Notes under the pieces: model-generated
Database searches by the model: none
What the model was told of the DNA's origin: nothing
What the model saw: the letters and a program-made list of their open reading frames with translations, nothing else
Made by a program: the position numbers and the translations under genes
Shown: positions 16,930 through 26,958 of the stretch, one piece after another
Position numbering within the stretch: position 1 is the stretch's first letter
Layout of the letters: every line of letters begins with the position of its first letter
Assembly: GCA_963775315.1 (NCBI GenBank)
Contig: CAVZIN010000007.1
Location: forward strand, 434,001-498,000
DNA: 64,000 nt
From: CAWGHZ01 sp963775315
Lineage (GTDB): Bacteria > Pseudomonadota > Alphaproteobacteria > MPNO01 > DASWLB01
Direction of reading: 5' to 3'

Positions 16930-17516
16930 GCGGGCCCGAGAACTTCGAGTTCACCACCGAGAATCTCGCGCGCGCCAAGGCGATCGTCGCGAAATATCCC
17001 GAGGGGCGTCAGGCCTCGGCGGTCATGCCGCTGCTCGACCTCGCCCAGCGCCAAGCGGGCGGATGGCTCCCGCGCGCGGCGATGGACTATGTCGGCGACT
17101 ATCTCGGCATGCCGCATATCCGGGTGTACGAGGTCGCGTCGTTCTACGAGATGTACAACCTCGCCCCGGTCGGCGAGCACTTCATCCGCATCTGCATCAC
17201 CATGCCCTGCATGCTGCGCGGCTCGCACGAGACCATGCATGTCTGCGAGGACAAGCTCGGAATCGCCGAGGGCGAGACGACGGCGGACGGCAAGTTCACC
17301 CTGCACGGGGTCCAGTGCCTCGGCGCCTGCGTCAACGCGCCCGTGGTGTGGATCGGCGACGACTACTACGAGGACGTCGGCGCCGAGCAGATGAAGAAGA
17401 TCATCGACGCGCTGAAGAAGGGTGAGGCCGTGAAGCCCGGGTCGCAGATCGGGCGCCACGGCTCGATGTCGGCGGCCGGGCGGACGACGCTGCTCGGTTC
17501 CGAGGAGAAGGCGTGA
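16926..17516 (+). CDS. nuoE: NADH-quinone oxidoreductase subunit E
   Basis: The 24-kDa subunit, 196 residues, with a thioredoxin-like [2Fe-2S] domain (cluster N1a). The four ligands appear as CITMPC and CLGAC. It pairs with NuoF in the NADH-oxidising module. The C-terminus is extended and basic (residues about 160-196), a variable region in this family. Confidence 0.96.
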   Translation: MSGPENFEFTTENLARAKAIVAKYPEGRQASAVMPLLDLAQRQAGGWLPRAAMDYVGDYLGMPHIRVYEVASFYEMYNLAPVGEHFIRICITMPCMLRGSHETMHVCEDKLGIAEGETTADGKFTLHGVQCLGACVNAPVVWIGDDYYEDVGAEQMKKIIDALKKGEAVKPGSQIGRHGSMSAAGRTTLLGSEEKA

Positions 17517-17520
17517 GGCG

Positions 17521-18807
<1,287 letters not shown>

Positions 18808-18815
18808 GGCGCGCC

Positions 18816-20879
18816 ATGGCCAAGCTCACCATCGACGGGATCGAGATCGAGGTGCCCAACGGGGTCACCGTGCTCCAGGCCTGCGAGCTCGCCGGCAAGG
18901 AGATTCCGCGCTTCTGCTATCACGAACGGCTGTCGGTCGCCGGCAATTGTCGCATGTGCCTCGTGGAGATGGAGCGATCGCCGAAGCCGATCGCATCCTG
19001 CGCCCAGCCGGTCTCGGACGGGATGGTGATCAAGACCAATACGCCCATGGTGATGAAGGCGCGTCAGGGGGTGATGGAGTTCCTGCTGATCAACCACCCG
19101 CTCGACTGCCCGATCTGCGACCAAGGCGGCGAGTGCGACCTGCAGGACCAGGCGATGGCCTACGGCTTCGACCGGTCGCGCTTCGCCGAGAACAAGCGCG
19201 CCGTCGCCGACAAGGATTTCGGCCCGCTGATCGAGACTTCGATGACGCGCTGCATCCAGTGCACGCGCTGCGTCCGCTTCATGGCAGAGATCGCGGGCGT
19301 CGAGACGCTGGGCGCAACCGGTCGCGGCGAGGCGATGGAGATCACGACCTTCATCGGTGCCGGCATCGATTCCGAGGTTTCGGGAAACATCATCGACCTC
19401 TGCCCGGTCGGCGCGCTGACCTCGAAGCCCTACGAGTACGTCGCCCGGCCGTGGGAAATGACGCGCACCGAATCCGTGGACGTGCTCGATGCGGTCGGGT
19501 CGAGCATCCGGGTCGATGCGCGCGGCCGCCAGGTGCTGCGCGTCCTCCCGGTGCTGAACGAGGACGTGAACGAGGAGTGGATCTCCGACAAGACCCGCTT
19601 CTCCTATGACGGACTCAAGCGCCAGCGGCTCGACACGCCCTATGTGCGGCGGGACGGGAAGCTGCAGCCCGCGTCGTGGGGCGAGGCGTTCGAGGTGATT
19701 GCCACCAAGGCCAAGGAGGTGGGCGGGGAGCGTATTGCCGCGCTCGCGGGAAATCTCGCCTGCTGCGAGTCGATGGCCGCGCTCGCCGATTTGATGGACG
19801 GGCTCGGCGCGCCGCACCTCGACTGCCGACAGGACGGTGCGAAGCTCGATCCCAAGGCGCGCGCGTCGTACCTGTTCAACACCACCATCGCCGGAATCGA
19901 ACAAGCGGACGCCTGCCTGATCGTCGGCTCCGACCCGCGCCACGAGGCGCCGATTGTCAATCTTCGGCTTCGCAAGCGGGCGATCCAGGGCGGGTTCCCG
20001 GTGGGCGTGATCGGGCCCCGCATCGACCTCACCTACCGCACGCAGCCTCTCGGCGCGGGGCCGGAGACACTGGCCCAGATTGCCGACGGCACGCACGAAT
20101 TCTGCCAGGTGCTGGAAAAGGCCGAGCGCCCGATGCTGATCCTCGGGATGGGCGCGCTGGCGCGGCCCGACGGGGCGCGGGTGCTGGGCGCGGCCCGTCG
20201 CGTCGCCGAGCGGTTCGGGTTGGTGAAGCCCGACTGGAACGGGTTCAACGTACTGCACACGGCGGCCGCGCGCGTCGGCGGGCTGGAGCTCGGCTTCGTG
20301 CCACGCGCGAAAGGGCGCGACACCGCGGGCATCATCGAAGGCGCGCAGTCGGGCGCGATCGGGCTCGTCTACCTGCTTGGCGCCGACGAGATCGACATGG
20401 CGAAGCTCGGGAAGGCGTTCGTCGTCTACCAGGGCCATCACGGCGATGCTGGGGCACACCGCGCCGACGTGATTCTGCCGGGCGCCGCCTATACCGAAAA
20501 AGACGCGACCTACGTCAACACCGAGGGTCGGGTACAGCGCGGCTTCCGCGCCGTCTTTCCGCCGGGCGAGGCGCGCGAGGACTGGGCGATCCTGCGGGCG
20601 CTCTCGGCCGTGCTCGGCACGCCCTTGCCCTATGACGACCTTGAGGCGGTGCGGAAGCGGATGGCGGACATCAAGCTCACCTTCGCCGCTGTCGGCACCG
20701 TCGCCGGCGCCACCTGGGGCGCGTTCGGCGAGGAGGGGCCGATGGACGGTCAGCCATTCGCCCTGCCGATTGCGAATTTCTACATGACCGATCCGATCAC
20801 GCGCGTGTCGGAGACGATGGCCAAATGCACCGCCGCGTTCGGCAGGCTGGCGGGGGCGAGGACCGGCACGCATGGCTAG
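18816..20879 (+). CDS. nuoG: NADH-quinone oxidoreductase subunit G
   Basis: The 75-kDa subunit, 687 residues, conducting electrons through several iron-sulfur clusters. An N-terminal [2Fe-2S] ferredoxin domain (FCYHERLSVAGNCRMC), a His/Cys [4Fe-4S] site (CPICDQGGECDLQD) and a further [4Fe-4S] site (CIQCTRCVRF, with a later DLCPVGAL) are followed by a molybdopterin-oxidoreductase-like C-terminal domain without a functional cofactor in complex I. The stop lies inside nuoH by eight bases. Confidence 0.97.
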   Translation: MAKLTIDGIEIEVPNGVTVLQACELAGKEIPRFCYHERLSVAGNCRMCLVEMERSPKPIASCAQPVSDGMVIKTNTPMVMKARQGVMEFLLINHPLDCPICDQGGECDLQDQAMAYGFDRSRFAENKRAVADKDFGPLIETSMTRCIQCTRCVRFMAEIAGVETLGATGRGEAMEITTFIGAGIDSEVSGNIIDLCPVGALTSKPYEYVARPWEMTRTESVDVLDAVGSSIRVDARGRQVLRVLPVLNEDVNEEWISDKTRFSYDGLKRQRLDTPYVRRDGKLQPASWGEAFEVIATKAKEVGGERIAALAGNLACCESMAALADLMDGLGAPHLDCRQDGAKLDPKARASYLFNTTIAGIEQADACLIVGSDPRHEAPIVNLRLRKRAIQGGFPVGVIGPRIDLTYRTQPLGAGPETLAQIADGTHEFCQVLEKAERPMLILGMGALARPDGARVLGAARRVAERFGLVKPDWNGFNVLHTAAARVGGLELGFVPRAKGRDTAGIIEGAQSGAIGLVYLLGADEIDMAKLGKAFVVYQGHHGDAGAHRADVILPGAAYTEKDATYVNTEGRVQRGFRAVFPPGEAREDWAILRALSAVLGTPLPYDDLEAVRKRMADIKLTFAAVGTVAGATWGAFGEEGPMDGQPFALPIANFYMTDPITRVSETMAKCTAAFGRLAGARTGTHG

Positions 20880-21882
20880 CGCCTGGAACACCTACGTCTG
20901 GCCGACGGCGATCATCCTCGCCGAGATCATCGCGATCGTGCTGGTCGTGATGGCCGCGGTCGCCTACCTGACCTATGCCGAGCGCAAGGTCATCGCCGCC
21001 ATGCAGCTCCGCAAGGGGCCCAACGTGGTGGGGCCGTTCGGGCTGTTCCAGCCGATCGCGGACGGGGTGAAGCTCCTGTTCAAGGAGACGGTGATCCCGT
21101 CCGGCGCCAACCGGGTGGTGTTCATCGTCGCGCCGATGGTGACGTTCGGCCTCGCGCTGCTCGCCTGGGCGGTGATCCCGTTCGGGCCGGGCATCGTGCT
21201 CGCCAACATCAATGTCGGCATCCTCTATTTGTTCGCGATCTCCTCGCTCGGCGTCTACGGCATCGTGATGGCGGGCTGGGCGTCGAACTCGCGCTACGCC
21301 TTTCTCGGCGCGCTGCGCTCGGCGGCGCAGATGGTGTCGTACGAGGTGTCGATCGGCTTCGTGATGATCACGGTGCTGCTCTGCGTCGGGTCGCTCAACC
21401 TGTCGGAGATCGTGCTGGCGCAGCGGACCGTGTGGTTCTGCGTCCCGCTGTTCCCGATGTTCGTGGTGTTCTTCATCTCCGCGCTCGCCGAGACGAACCG
21501 CGCGCCGTTCGACCTGCCCGAGGCCGAGGCCGAGCTTGTGGCCGGCTACAATGTCGAGTACTCGTCCATGACTTTCGGCCTGTTCATGCTGGGCGAGTAC
21601 GCGAACATGATCGTGATGAGCGCGTCGACCTCGATCCTGTTCCTGGGCGGCTGGCTGCCGCCCTTCGGCGTCGTCCCGTTCACCTGGATTCCGGGCCCCG
21701 TGTGGTTCGCCGCCAAAGTGGCGGCAGTGCTGTTCGTGTTCCTTTGGGTGCGCGCGACCTTCCCGCGCTACCGCTACGACCAGCTCATGCGGCTCGGCTG
21801 GAAGGTGTTCCTGCCGGTCTCGCTGTTCTGGCTGGTGGCGACGGCGGGCGTGCTTGAAGCCACGGGGTGGCTGCCGAAATGA
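20872..21882 (+). CDS. nuoH: NADH-quinone oxidoreductase subunit H
   Basis: Membrane subunit of 336 residues with about eight helices, linking the quinone site to the proton channels. Diagnostic blocks: YLTYAERKVIAAMQLRKGPN and the acidic loop ETNRAPFDLPEAEAELVAGYN. Overlaps nuoI by ATGA. Confidence 0.97.
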   Translation: MASAWNTYVWPTAIILAEIIAIVLVVMAAVAYLTYAERKVIAAMQLRKGPNVVGPFGLFQPIADGVKLLFKETVIPSGANRVVFIVAPMVTFGLALLAWAVIPFGPGIVLANINVGILYLFAISSLGVYGIVMAGWASNSRYAFLGALRSAAQMVSYEVSIGFVMITVLLCVGSLNLSEIVLAQRTVWFCVPLFPMFVVFFISALAETNRAPFDLPEAEAELVAGYNVEYSSMTFGLFMLGEYANMIVMSASTSILFLGGWLPPFGVVPFTWIPGPVWFAAKVAAVLFVFLWVRATFPRYRYDQLMRLGWKVFLPVSLFWLVATAGVLEATGWLPK

Positions 21883-22364
21883 TGCTCGACCGCACCGCGC
21901 GCTCCTTGTTCCTGGCCGAGCTCGTCTCGGGCATGTGGCTCACGTTGAAGTACTTCTTCAAGCCCAAGGTCACGCTCAACTACCCCTACGAGAAGGGGCC
22001 GATCTCGCCCCGCTTCCGCGGCGAGCACGCGCTGCGCCGCTACCCCTCGGGCGAGGAGCGCTGCATCGCCTGCAAGCTTTGCGAGGCGATCTGCCCGGCG
22101 CTCGCCATCACCATCGAGGCCGAGCCGCGGGCCGACGGCTCGCGCCGCACCACGCGCTACGACATCGACATGGTGAAATGCATCTATTGCGGCCTCTGCG
22201 AGGAGGCGTGCCCGGTCGACGCTATCGTCGAGGGGCCGAACTTCGAGTTCGCGACCTACACGCGCGAGGAACTGCTCTACAACAAGGAAAAGCTGCTGGC
22301 GAACGGCGACCGGTGGGAGCCCGAGATCGCCCAGCGGCTCGAGGCCGACGCGCCGTATCGGTGA
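21879..22364 (+). CDS. nuoI: NADH-quinone oxidoreductase subunit I
   Basis: The 23-kDa ferredoxin-like subunit, 161 residues, with two [4Fe-4S] clusters (N6a and N6b) bound by CIACKLCEAICP and CIYCGLCEEACP. I use the ATG at 21879, which overlaps the nuoH stop; an ATG at 21867 is also possible. Unlike its neighbours, nuoI is followed by a 196-base gap filled by a repeat element. Confidence 0.96.
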   Translation: MMLDRTARSLFLAELVSGMWLTLKYFFKPKVTLNYPYEKGPISPRFRGEHALRRYPSGEERCIACKLCEAICPALAITIEAEPRADGSRRTTRYDIDMVKCIYCGLCEEACPVDAIVEGPNFEFATYTREELLYNKEKLLANGDRWEPEIAQRLEADAPYR

Positions 22365-22404
22365 TCGGACGGATGGGGGCAAGAATAATGATCGAAGGGG
22401 CCGT

Positions 22405-22550
22405 GCCCCTCACCCTGTCCCTCTCCCGAAGGGAGAGGGGACATTGCGACCGCCGGCTAGCGAGCCTTTCCGGCTTGCGGCGTATGGGCGGGTGCAGGGG
22501 TGCGGCGTCACGTTTCCCTCTCCGCCGGGTAGAGGGGCATGGTGAGGGGC
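22405..22550. repeat. Palindromic MITE-like element between nuoI and nuoJ
   Basis: The ends, 22405-22424 and 22531-22550, are inverted repeats of 20 bases matching at 18 positions. Inside the left end a perfect 9-base stem (22419-22427 with 22431-22439) closes a GAA loop. The right end holds a shorter stem, CCCTCT (22516-22521) with AGAGGG (22531-22536). No open frame of note lies inside. It resembles the short palindromic intergenic repeats of alphaproteobacteria and fills almost all of the only large gap in the nuo operon. Confidence 0.7.
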
Positions 22551-22560
22551 CTGCGTCGCC

Positions 22561-23169
22561 ATGATTGTCGCAGGGATCGCCTTCTACATCTTCGCTGCGG
22601 TGTGCGTGGCCTCGGGCGCGATGGTGATCTCGTCGCGGAATCCGGTGCATTCCGTGCTGTTCCTGATCCTCGCCTTCTTCAACGCGGCCGGCCTCTTCCT
22701 CCTGATGGGGGCGGAGTTCCTCGCCTTCGTCATGGTGATCGTCTATGTGGGCGCGGTCGCCGTGCTCTTCCTGTTCGTGGTGATGATGCTCGATATCAAT
22801 TTCGTCGAGCTGCGCCAAGGCTTCCTCAACTACCTGCCGATCGGCGCGCTGATCGGGATAGTGTTGCTTGCCGAGCTCGCCCTCGTATTCGGCGCATGGG
22901 CCGTGGCGCCCGGCGCCTCGGCCCATTTCGCCGCCCCGCTCGCCGCCGGCATGACGAACACCGAGGCTCTCGGGCGGCTCCTCTACACCCGCTACATCTA
23001 CCTGTTCCAGGCGGCAGGGATGGTGCTGCTGGTCGCGATGATCGGCGCCATCGTGCTGACGCTGCGCCATCGCGGTGGGGTGCGGCGCCAGAAGATCGCC
23101 GACCAGCTCCGCCGCCGGCCGGCGGAAACGATCGAGGTGCGCAAGGTCCAGCCGGGGAGCGGCATCTGA
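22561..23169 (+). CDS. nuoJ: NADH-quinone oxidoreductase subunit J
   Basis: Membrane subunit of 202 residues with five helices; the block AEFLAFVMVIVYVGAVAVLFLFVVMML contains the pi-bulge helix that couples redox state to proton pumping. It begins 10 bases after the inverted-repeat element, so its ribosome site lies in or beside the repeat. The stop overlaps nuoK (TGATG). Confidence 0.96.
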   Translation: MIVAGIAFYIFAAVCVASGAMVISSRNPVHSVLFLILAFFNAAGLFLLMGAEFLAFVMVIVYVGAVAVLFLFVVMMLDINFVELRQGFLNYLPIGALIGIVLLAELALVFGAWAVAPGASAHFAAPLAAGMTNTEALGRLLYTRYIYLFQAAGMVLLVAMIGAIVLTLRHRGGVRRQKIADQLRRRPAETIEVRKVQPGSGI

Positions 23170-23480
23170 TGTTCCATATCGGCCTCGCCCATTATTTGGT
23201 GGTCGCCGCCATCCTGTTCACGCTGGGCGTGTTCGGCATCTTCCTCAACCGCAAGAACGTGATCATCATCCTGATGTCGATCGAGCTGATCCTGCTCGCG
23301 GTCAACATCAACCTGGTCGCGTTCTCCACCCACCTGGGCGACATGGCGGGCCAGGTGTTCGCCATGCTGGTCCTTACCGTCGCGGCGGCCGAGGCGGCCA
23401 TCGGCCTCGCGATCCTGGTGGTCTATTTCCGGAACCGCGGCACCATCGCGGTCGAGGACATCAACATGATGAAGGGTTAG
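23169..23480 (+). CDS. nuoK: NADH-quinone oxidoreductase subunit K
   Basis: Small membrane subunit of 103 residues with three helices. The MSIELILLAVN motif carries the buried Glu essential for proton transfer, and a second Glu lies in AAAEAAIGLAI. Overlaps nuoJ by one base and precedes nuoL by four. Confidence 0.97.
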   Translation: MFHIGLAHYLVVAAILFTLGVFGIFLNRKNVIIILMSIELILLAVNINLVAFSTHLGDMAGQVFAMLVLTVAAAEAAIGLAILVVYFRNRGTIAVEDINMMKG

Positions 23481-23484
23481 GCGG

Positions 23485-25425
23485 GTGTTCGGGATCCTTG
23501 CCGTCTTCCTGCCGCTGATCGGGTCGGCGTCGGCCGGGCTCGGCGGGCGCTGGCTCGGCCCGAAGGGGGCGATGGCCGTCACCTGCGGGGCGATGACGCT
23601 TTCGGCGCTCTGCGGGGTCGAGCTGCTCGCGAACGTCGCGTTCGGCGGCCACACCCAGACCATCGAGCTCTACACCTGGATCTCGTCCGGCACGTTCGAG
23701 GCGACCTGGGCGCTGCGGCTGGACCAGCTTTCGGCTGTGATGGTGTTCGTGGTGACGCTGGTCTCGACCGCGGTGCACTACTACTCGATCGGCTACATGG
23801 CGCACGACCACTCCAAGCAGCGCTTCTTCGCCTATCTGAGCCTCTTCACCTTCTTCATGCTGTCGTTGGTGACGGCCGACAATTTCCTGCAGATGTTCTT
23901 CGGTTGGGAAGGCGTCGGACTCTGCTCGTACTTCCTGATCGGGTTCTGGTACGACCGCCCGTCGGCCAACGCCGCTGCGATCAAGGCGTTCGTCGTCAAC
24001 CGCGTCGGCGACTTCGGCTTCGCGCTCGGAATCATGGGCGTGTTCCTTCTGTTCGACACGATCTCGTTCGACCCGGTGTTCGCCGCCGTGCCGGCCAAGG
24101 CCGCCGCCACCTTTCACTTTCTGAGCTGGCAGGTGCCGGCGATGACGACGATCTGCCTGCTGCTGTTCATCGGCGCGATGGGCAAGTCGGCGCAGCTTCC
24201 GCTCCACACATGGCTCCCCGATGCGATGGAGGGCCCGACGCCGGTCTCCGCGCTGATCCATGCCGCGACGATGGTGACCGCCGGCGTGTTCATGGTGGCG
24301 CGCCTCTCGCCGATGTTCGAATACGCGCCCGACGCGCTGACCGTCGTCGCGGTGATCGGCGCCACGACCGCGTTCTTCGCCGCGACCATCGGCATGTGCC
24401 AGAACGACATCAAGCGGGTCATCGCCTATTCGACCTGCAGCCAGCTCGGCTACATGTTCTTCGCCTGCGGCGTGTCGGCCTACGCCGCCGGCGTGTTCCA
24501 CCTGATGACCCACGCCTTCTTCAAGGCGCTGCTGTTCCTCGGTGCGGGCTCGGTGATCCACGCCATGTCGGACGAGCAGGACATGCGCAGGATGGGCGGG
24601 CTCGGCAAGCACATCAAGCTGACCTGCGCGGTGATGTGGATCGGCTCGCTCGCGCTCGCCGGCATCCCGCCGCTCGCCGGGTATTTCTCCAAGGACACGA
24701 TCATCGAAGCGGCGTTCGGCTCGGGAAGCTGGGTCGGTGCCTATGCCTTCTGGATGGGCGTGGCCGCCGCCTTCATGACGGCGTTCTATTCCTGGCGCCT
24801 CCTGTTCATGACCTTCCACGGCACCCCACGCGCCGATGCCGAGACGATGCACCACGTGCACGAATCGCCGAAGGTGATGACTGTGCCGCTCCTGGTGCTC
24901 GCGACCGGCGCGGTGGTTGCCGGCTGGCTCGGCTACGAATCCTTCGTGGGCGAGGGGCGGGCGGCCTTCTGGGGCAAGTCGATCCTGGTGCTGCCGCCGC
25001 ACGATTCGATCGCCGCCGCCCATCACGGCACGCCCGTCTGGGTGCAGGCGCTGACCCTGATCGTCGCGTTCGGCGGCATCGCCGTCGCCTGGTACTGGTA
25101 CATGCGGCGTACTGACTTGCCGGCCCGCACCGCCCGCTGGCTCGGCGGTGTCTACACCTTCGTCTTCAACAAGTGGTATTTCGACGAGCTCTATGACTTC
25201 CTGTTCGTCCGTACGGCCCACGCGCTCGGCCGCGGGCTGTGGAAGGACGGCGACGGTGCGGTGATCGACGGGTGCGGGCCGGACGGCATCGCCGCGGCCA
25301 CGCGCAACCTCGCCGCCAAGGCCAGCCGGCTGCAGACCGGCTATGTCTACCATTACGCCTTCGCCATGCTGGTCGGCGTGTTCGGGCTGGTCACCTGGTA
25401 CCTGTTCCGGAGCAGCGGCGGATGA
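23485..25425 (+). CDS. nuoL: NADH-quinone oxidoreductase subunit L
   Basis: Antiporter-like proton-pumping subunit, 646 residues, at the far end of the membrane arm. About 16 helices, the conserved GWEGVGLCSYFLIGFW block, the channel Lys in KSAQLPLHTWLPDAMEGPTPVSALIHAATMV, and a long C-terminal lateral helix. It starts with GTG at 23485 and its stop overlaps nuoM (ATGA). Confidence 0.96.
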   Translation: MFGILAVFLPLIGSASAGLGGRWLGPKGAMAVTCGAMTLSALCGVELLANVAFGGHTQTIELYTWISSGTFEATWALRLDQLSAVMVFVVTLVSTAVHYYSIGYMAHDHSKQRFFAYLSLFTFFMLSLVTADNFLQMFFGWEGVGLCSYFLIGFWYDRPSANAAAIKAFVVNRVGDFGFALGIMGVFLLFDTISFDPVFAAVPAKAAATFHFLSWQVPAMTTICLLLFIGAMGKSAQLPLHTWLPDAMEGPTPVSALIHAATMVTAGVFMVARLSPMFEYAPDALTVVAVIGATTAFFAATIGMCQNDIKRVIAYSTCSQLGYMFFACGVSAYAAGVFHLMTHAFFKALLFLGAGSVIHAMSDEQDMRRMGGLGKHIKLTCAVMWIGSLALAGIPPLAGYFSKDTIIEAAFGSGSWVGAYAFWMGVAAAFMTAFYSWRLLFMTFHGTPRADAETMHHVHESPKVMTVPLLVLATGAVVAGWLGYESFVGEGRAAFWGKSILVLPPHDSIAAAHHGTPVWVQALTLIVAFGGIAVAWYWYMRRTDLPARTARWLGGVYTFVFNKWYFDELYDFLFVRTAHALGRGLWKDGDGAVIDGCGPDGIAAATRNLAAKASRLQTGYVYHYAFAMLVGVFGLVTWYLFRSSGG

Positions 25426-26948
25426 ACGAGGGCTGGCCCATCCTGTCGCTGGTGACGTTCCTGCCGCTGGTCGGCGCGGCGTTCATCTTCTTCGTCCAGG
25501 GCGACGCCGAGACGGTGGCGAAAAACGCGCGAGCGGCCGCGCTCTGGACGTCGCTGATCACCTTCGCGCTCTCGCTCCTGCTGTGGATCGACTTCGATCC
25601 GACCAAGGCGGGCTTCCAGTTCGTCGAGACCGCCGCCTGGATCCCCGCCTTCGGCATCCGCTACCACATGGGGGTGGACGGCATCTCGATGCTGTTCGTC
25701 CTGCTCTCGACCTTCCTCACCCCGCTCTGCGTGCTCGCTTCGTGGCAGGCGATCCGCACCCGGGTGAAGGAGTACATGATCGCCTTCCTGGTCCTCGAGA
25801 CCCTGATGGTCGGCATGTTCTGCGCGCTCGACTTCGTGCTGTTCTACCTGTTCTGGGAAGGCGTTCTGATCCCGATGTTCCTGATCATCGGGGTATGGGG
25901 CGGGCCGCGGCGCGTCTATGCCGCGTTCAAGTTCTTCCTCTACACGCTGACCGGGTCGGTCTTGATGCTGGTCGCGATCCTGACCCTCTACCTCCAGGTC
26001 CACACGACCGACATCCCGACGCTGATGCACGCCGACATCCCGCGCGAGATGCAGCTTTGGCTCTGGCTCGCCTTCCTTGCGTCGTTCGCGGTGAAGGTGC
26101 CGATGTGGCCGGTGCACACCTGGCTGCCGGATGCGCATGTCGAGGCGCCGACGGCGGGGTCGGTGATCCTCGCGGGCGTGCTGCTGAAGATGGGGGCGTA
26201 CGGGTTTCTCCGCTTCTCGCTGCCGATCCTGCCCTACGCCTCCGATTTCTACGCGCCGCTGATCTACGCCCTTTCGGTGATCGCGATCGTCTACACCTCG
26301 CTGGTCGCGCTCGCCCAGGAGGACATGAAGAAGCTGATCGCCTATTCCTCGGTCGCCCACATGGGGTTCGTCACCATCGGCATCTTCGCGGTGACGCACC
26401 AGGCGGTGCAGGGTGCGCTGGTGGTCATGCTGTCGCATGGGGTGGTGTCGGCCGCCTTGTTCCTCGTCGTCGGGGTGGTCTACGACCGGATGCACACGCG
26501 CGACATCGCGCGCTACGGTGGGCTCGTCCACCGCATGCCGCTCTATGCCTTCGTGTTCATGGTCTTCATGCTGGCCTCGGTCGGACTGCCCGGCACGTCG
26601 GGGTTCGTCGGCGAGTTCCTGGTGCTGGTCGGCACGTTCCGCGTCTCCACCTGGGTCGCCGCCTTCGCGACGACAGGCATCATCCTGGGCGCGGCCTACA
26701 TGCTCTACCTCTATCGCCGGGTGATCTTCGGCCAGCTCACCCGCGACGACCTGAAGTCCATCGTCGACCTGACGCCGCGGGAAGTGCTGGTCTTCGCGCC
26801 GCTCCTGGTCGTCGTGCTGTGGATGGGCATCTATCCGGCGCCGTTCCTTCGGGTGATGGACGCCTCGGTCGCCGCGCTGGTCCAGCGTCACCAGACCGCG
26901 CTGGCCGCGCAGCCGGTTGCGACCGCGTCGCTGGTTCCGGCGAAGTAG
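25422..26948 (+). CDS. nuoM: NADH-quinone oxidoreductase subunit M
   Basis: Antiporter-like proton-pumping subunit of 508 residues with about 14 helices. It shows FWEGVLIPMFLIIGVWGG and the channel region FAVKVPMWPVHTWLPDAHVEAPTAGSVILAG. Coupled to nuoL by an ATGA overlap. Confidence 0.97.
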   Translation: MNEGWPILSLVTFLPLVGAAFIFFVQGDAETVAKNARAAALWTSLITFALSLLLWIDFDPTKAGFQFVETAAWIPAFGIRYHMGVDGISMLFVLLSTFLTPLCVLASWQAIRTRVKEYMIAFLVLETLMVGMFCALDFVLFYLFWEGVLIPMFLIIGVWGGPRRVYAAFKFFLYTLTGSVLMLVAILTLYLQVHTTDIPTLMHADIPREMQLWLWLAFLASFAVKVPMWPVHTWLPDAHVEAPTAGSVILAGVLLKMGAYGFLRFSLPILPYASDFYAPLIYALSVIAIVYTSLVALAQEDMKKLIAYSSVAHMGFVTIGIFAVTHQAVQGALVVMLSHGVVSAALFLVVGVVYDRMHTRDIARYGGLVHRMPLYAFVFMVFMLASVGLPGTSGFVGEFLVLVGTFRVSTWVAAFATTGIILGAAYMLYLYRRVIFGQLTRDDLKSIVDLTPREVLVFAPLLVVVLWMGIYPAPFLRVMDASVAALVQRHQTALAAQPVATASLVPAK

Positions 26949-26958
26949 GGGAGGGAAC

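Noticed and set aside
22405..22440. Reading the nuoI-nuoJ hairpin as a simple intrinsic terminator
   Set aside because: There is no T tract, and the matching inverted end 110 bases away shows it is part of a larger element in the middle of an operon.
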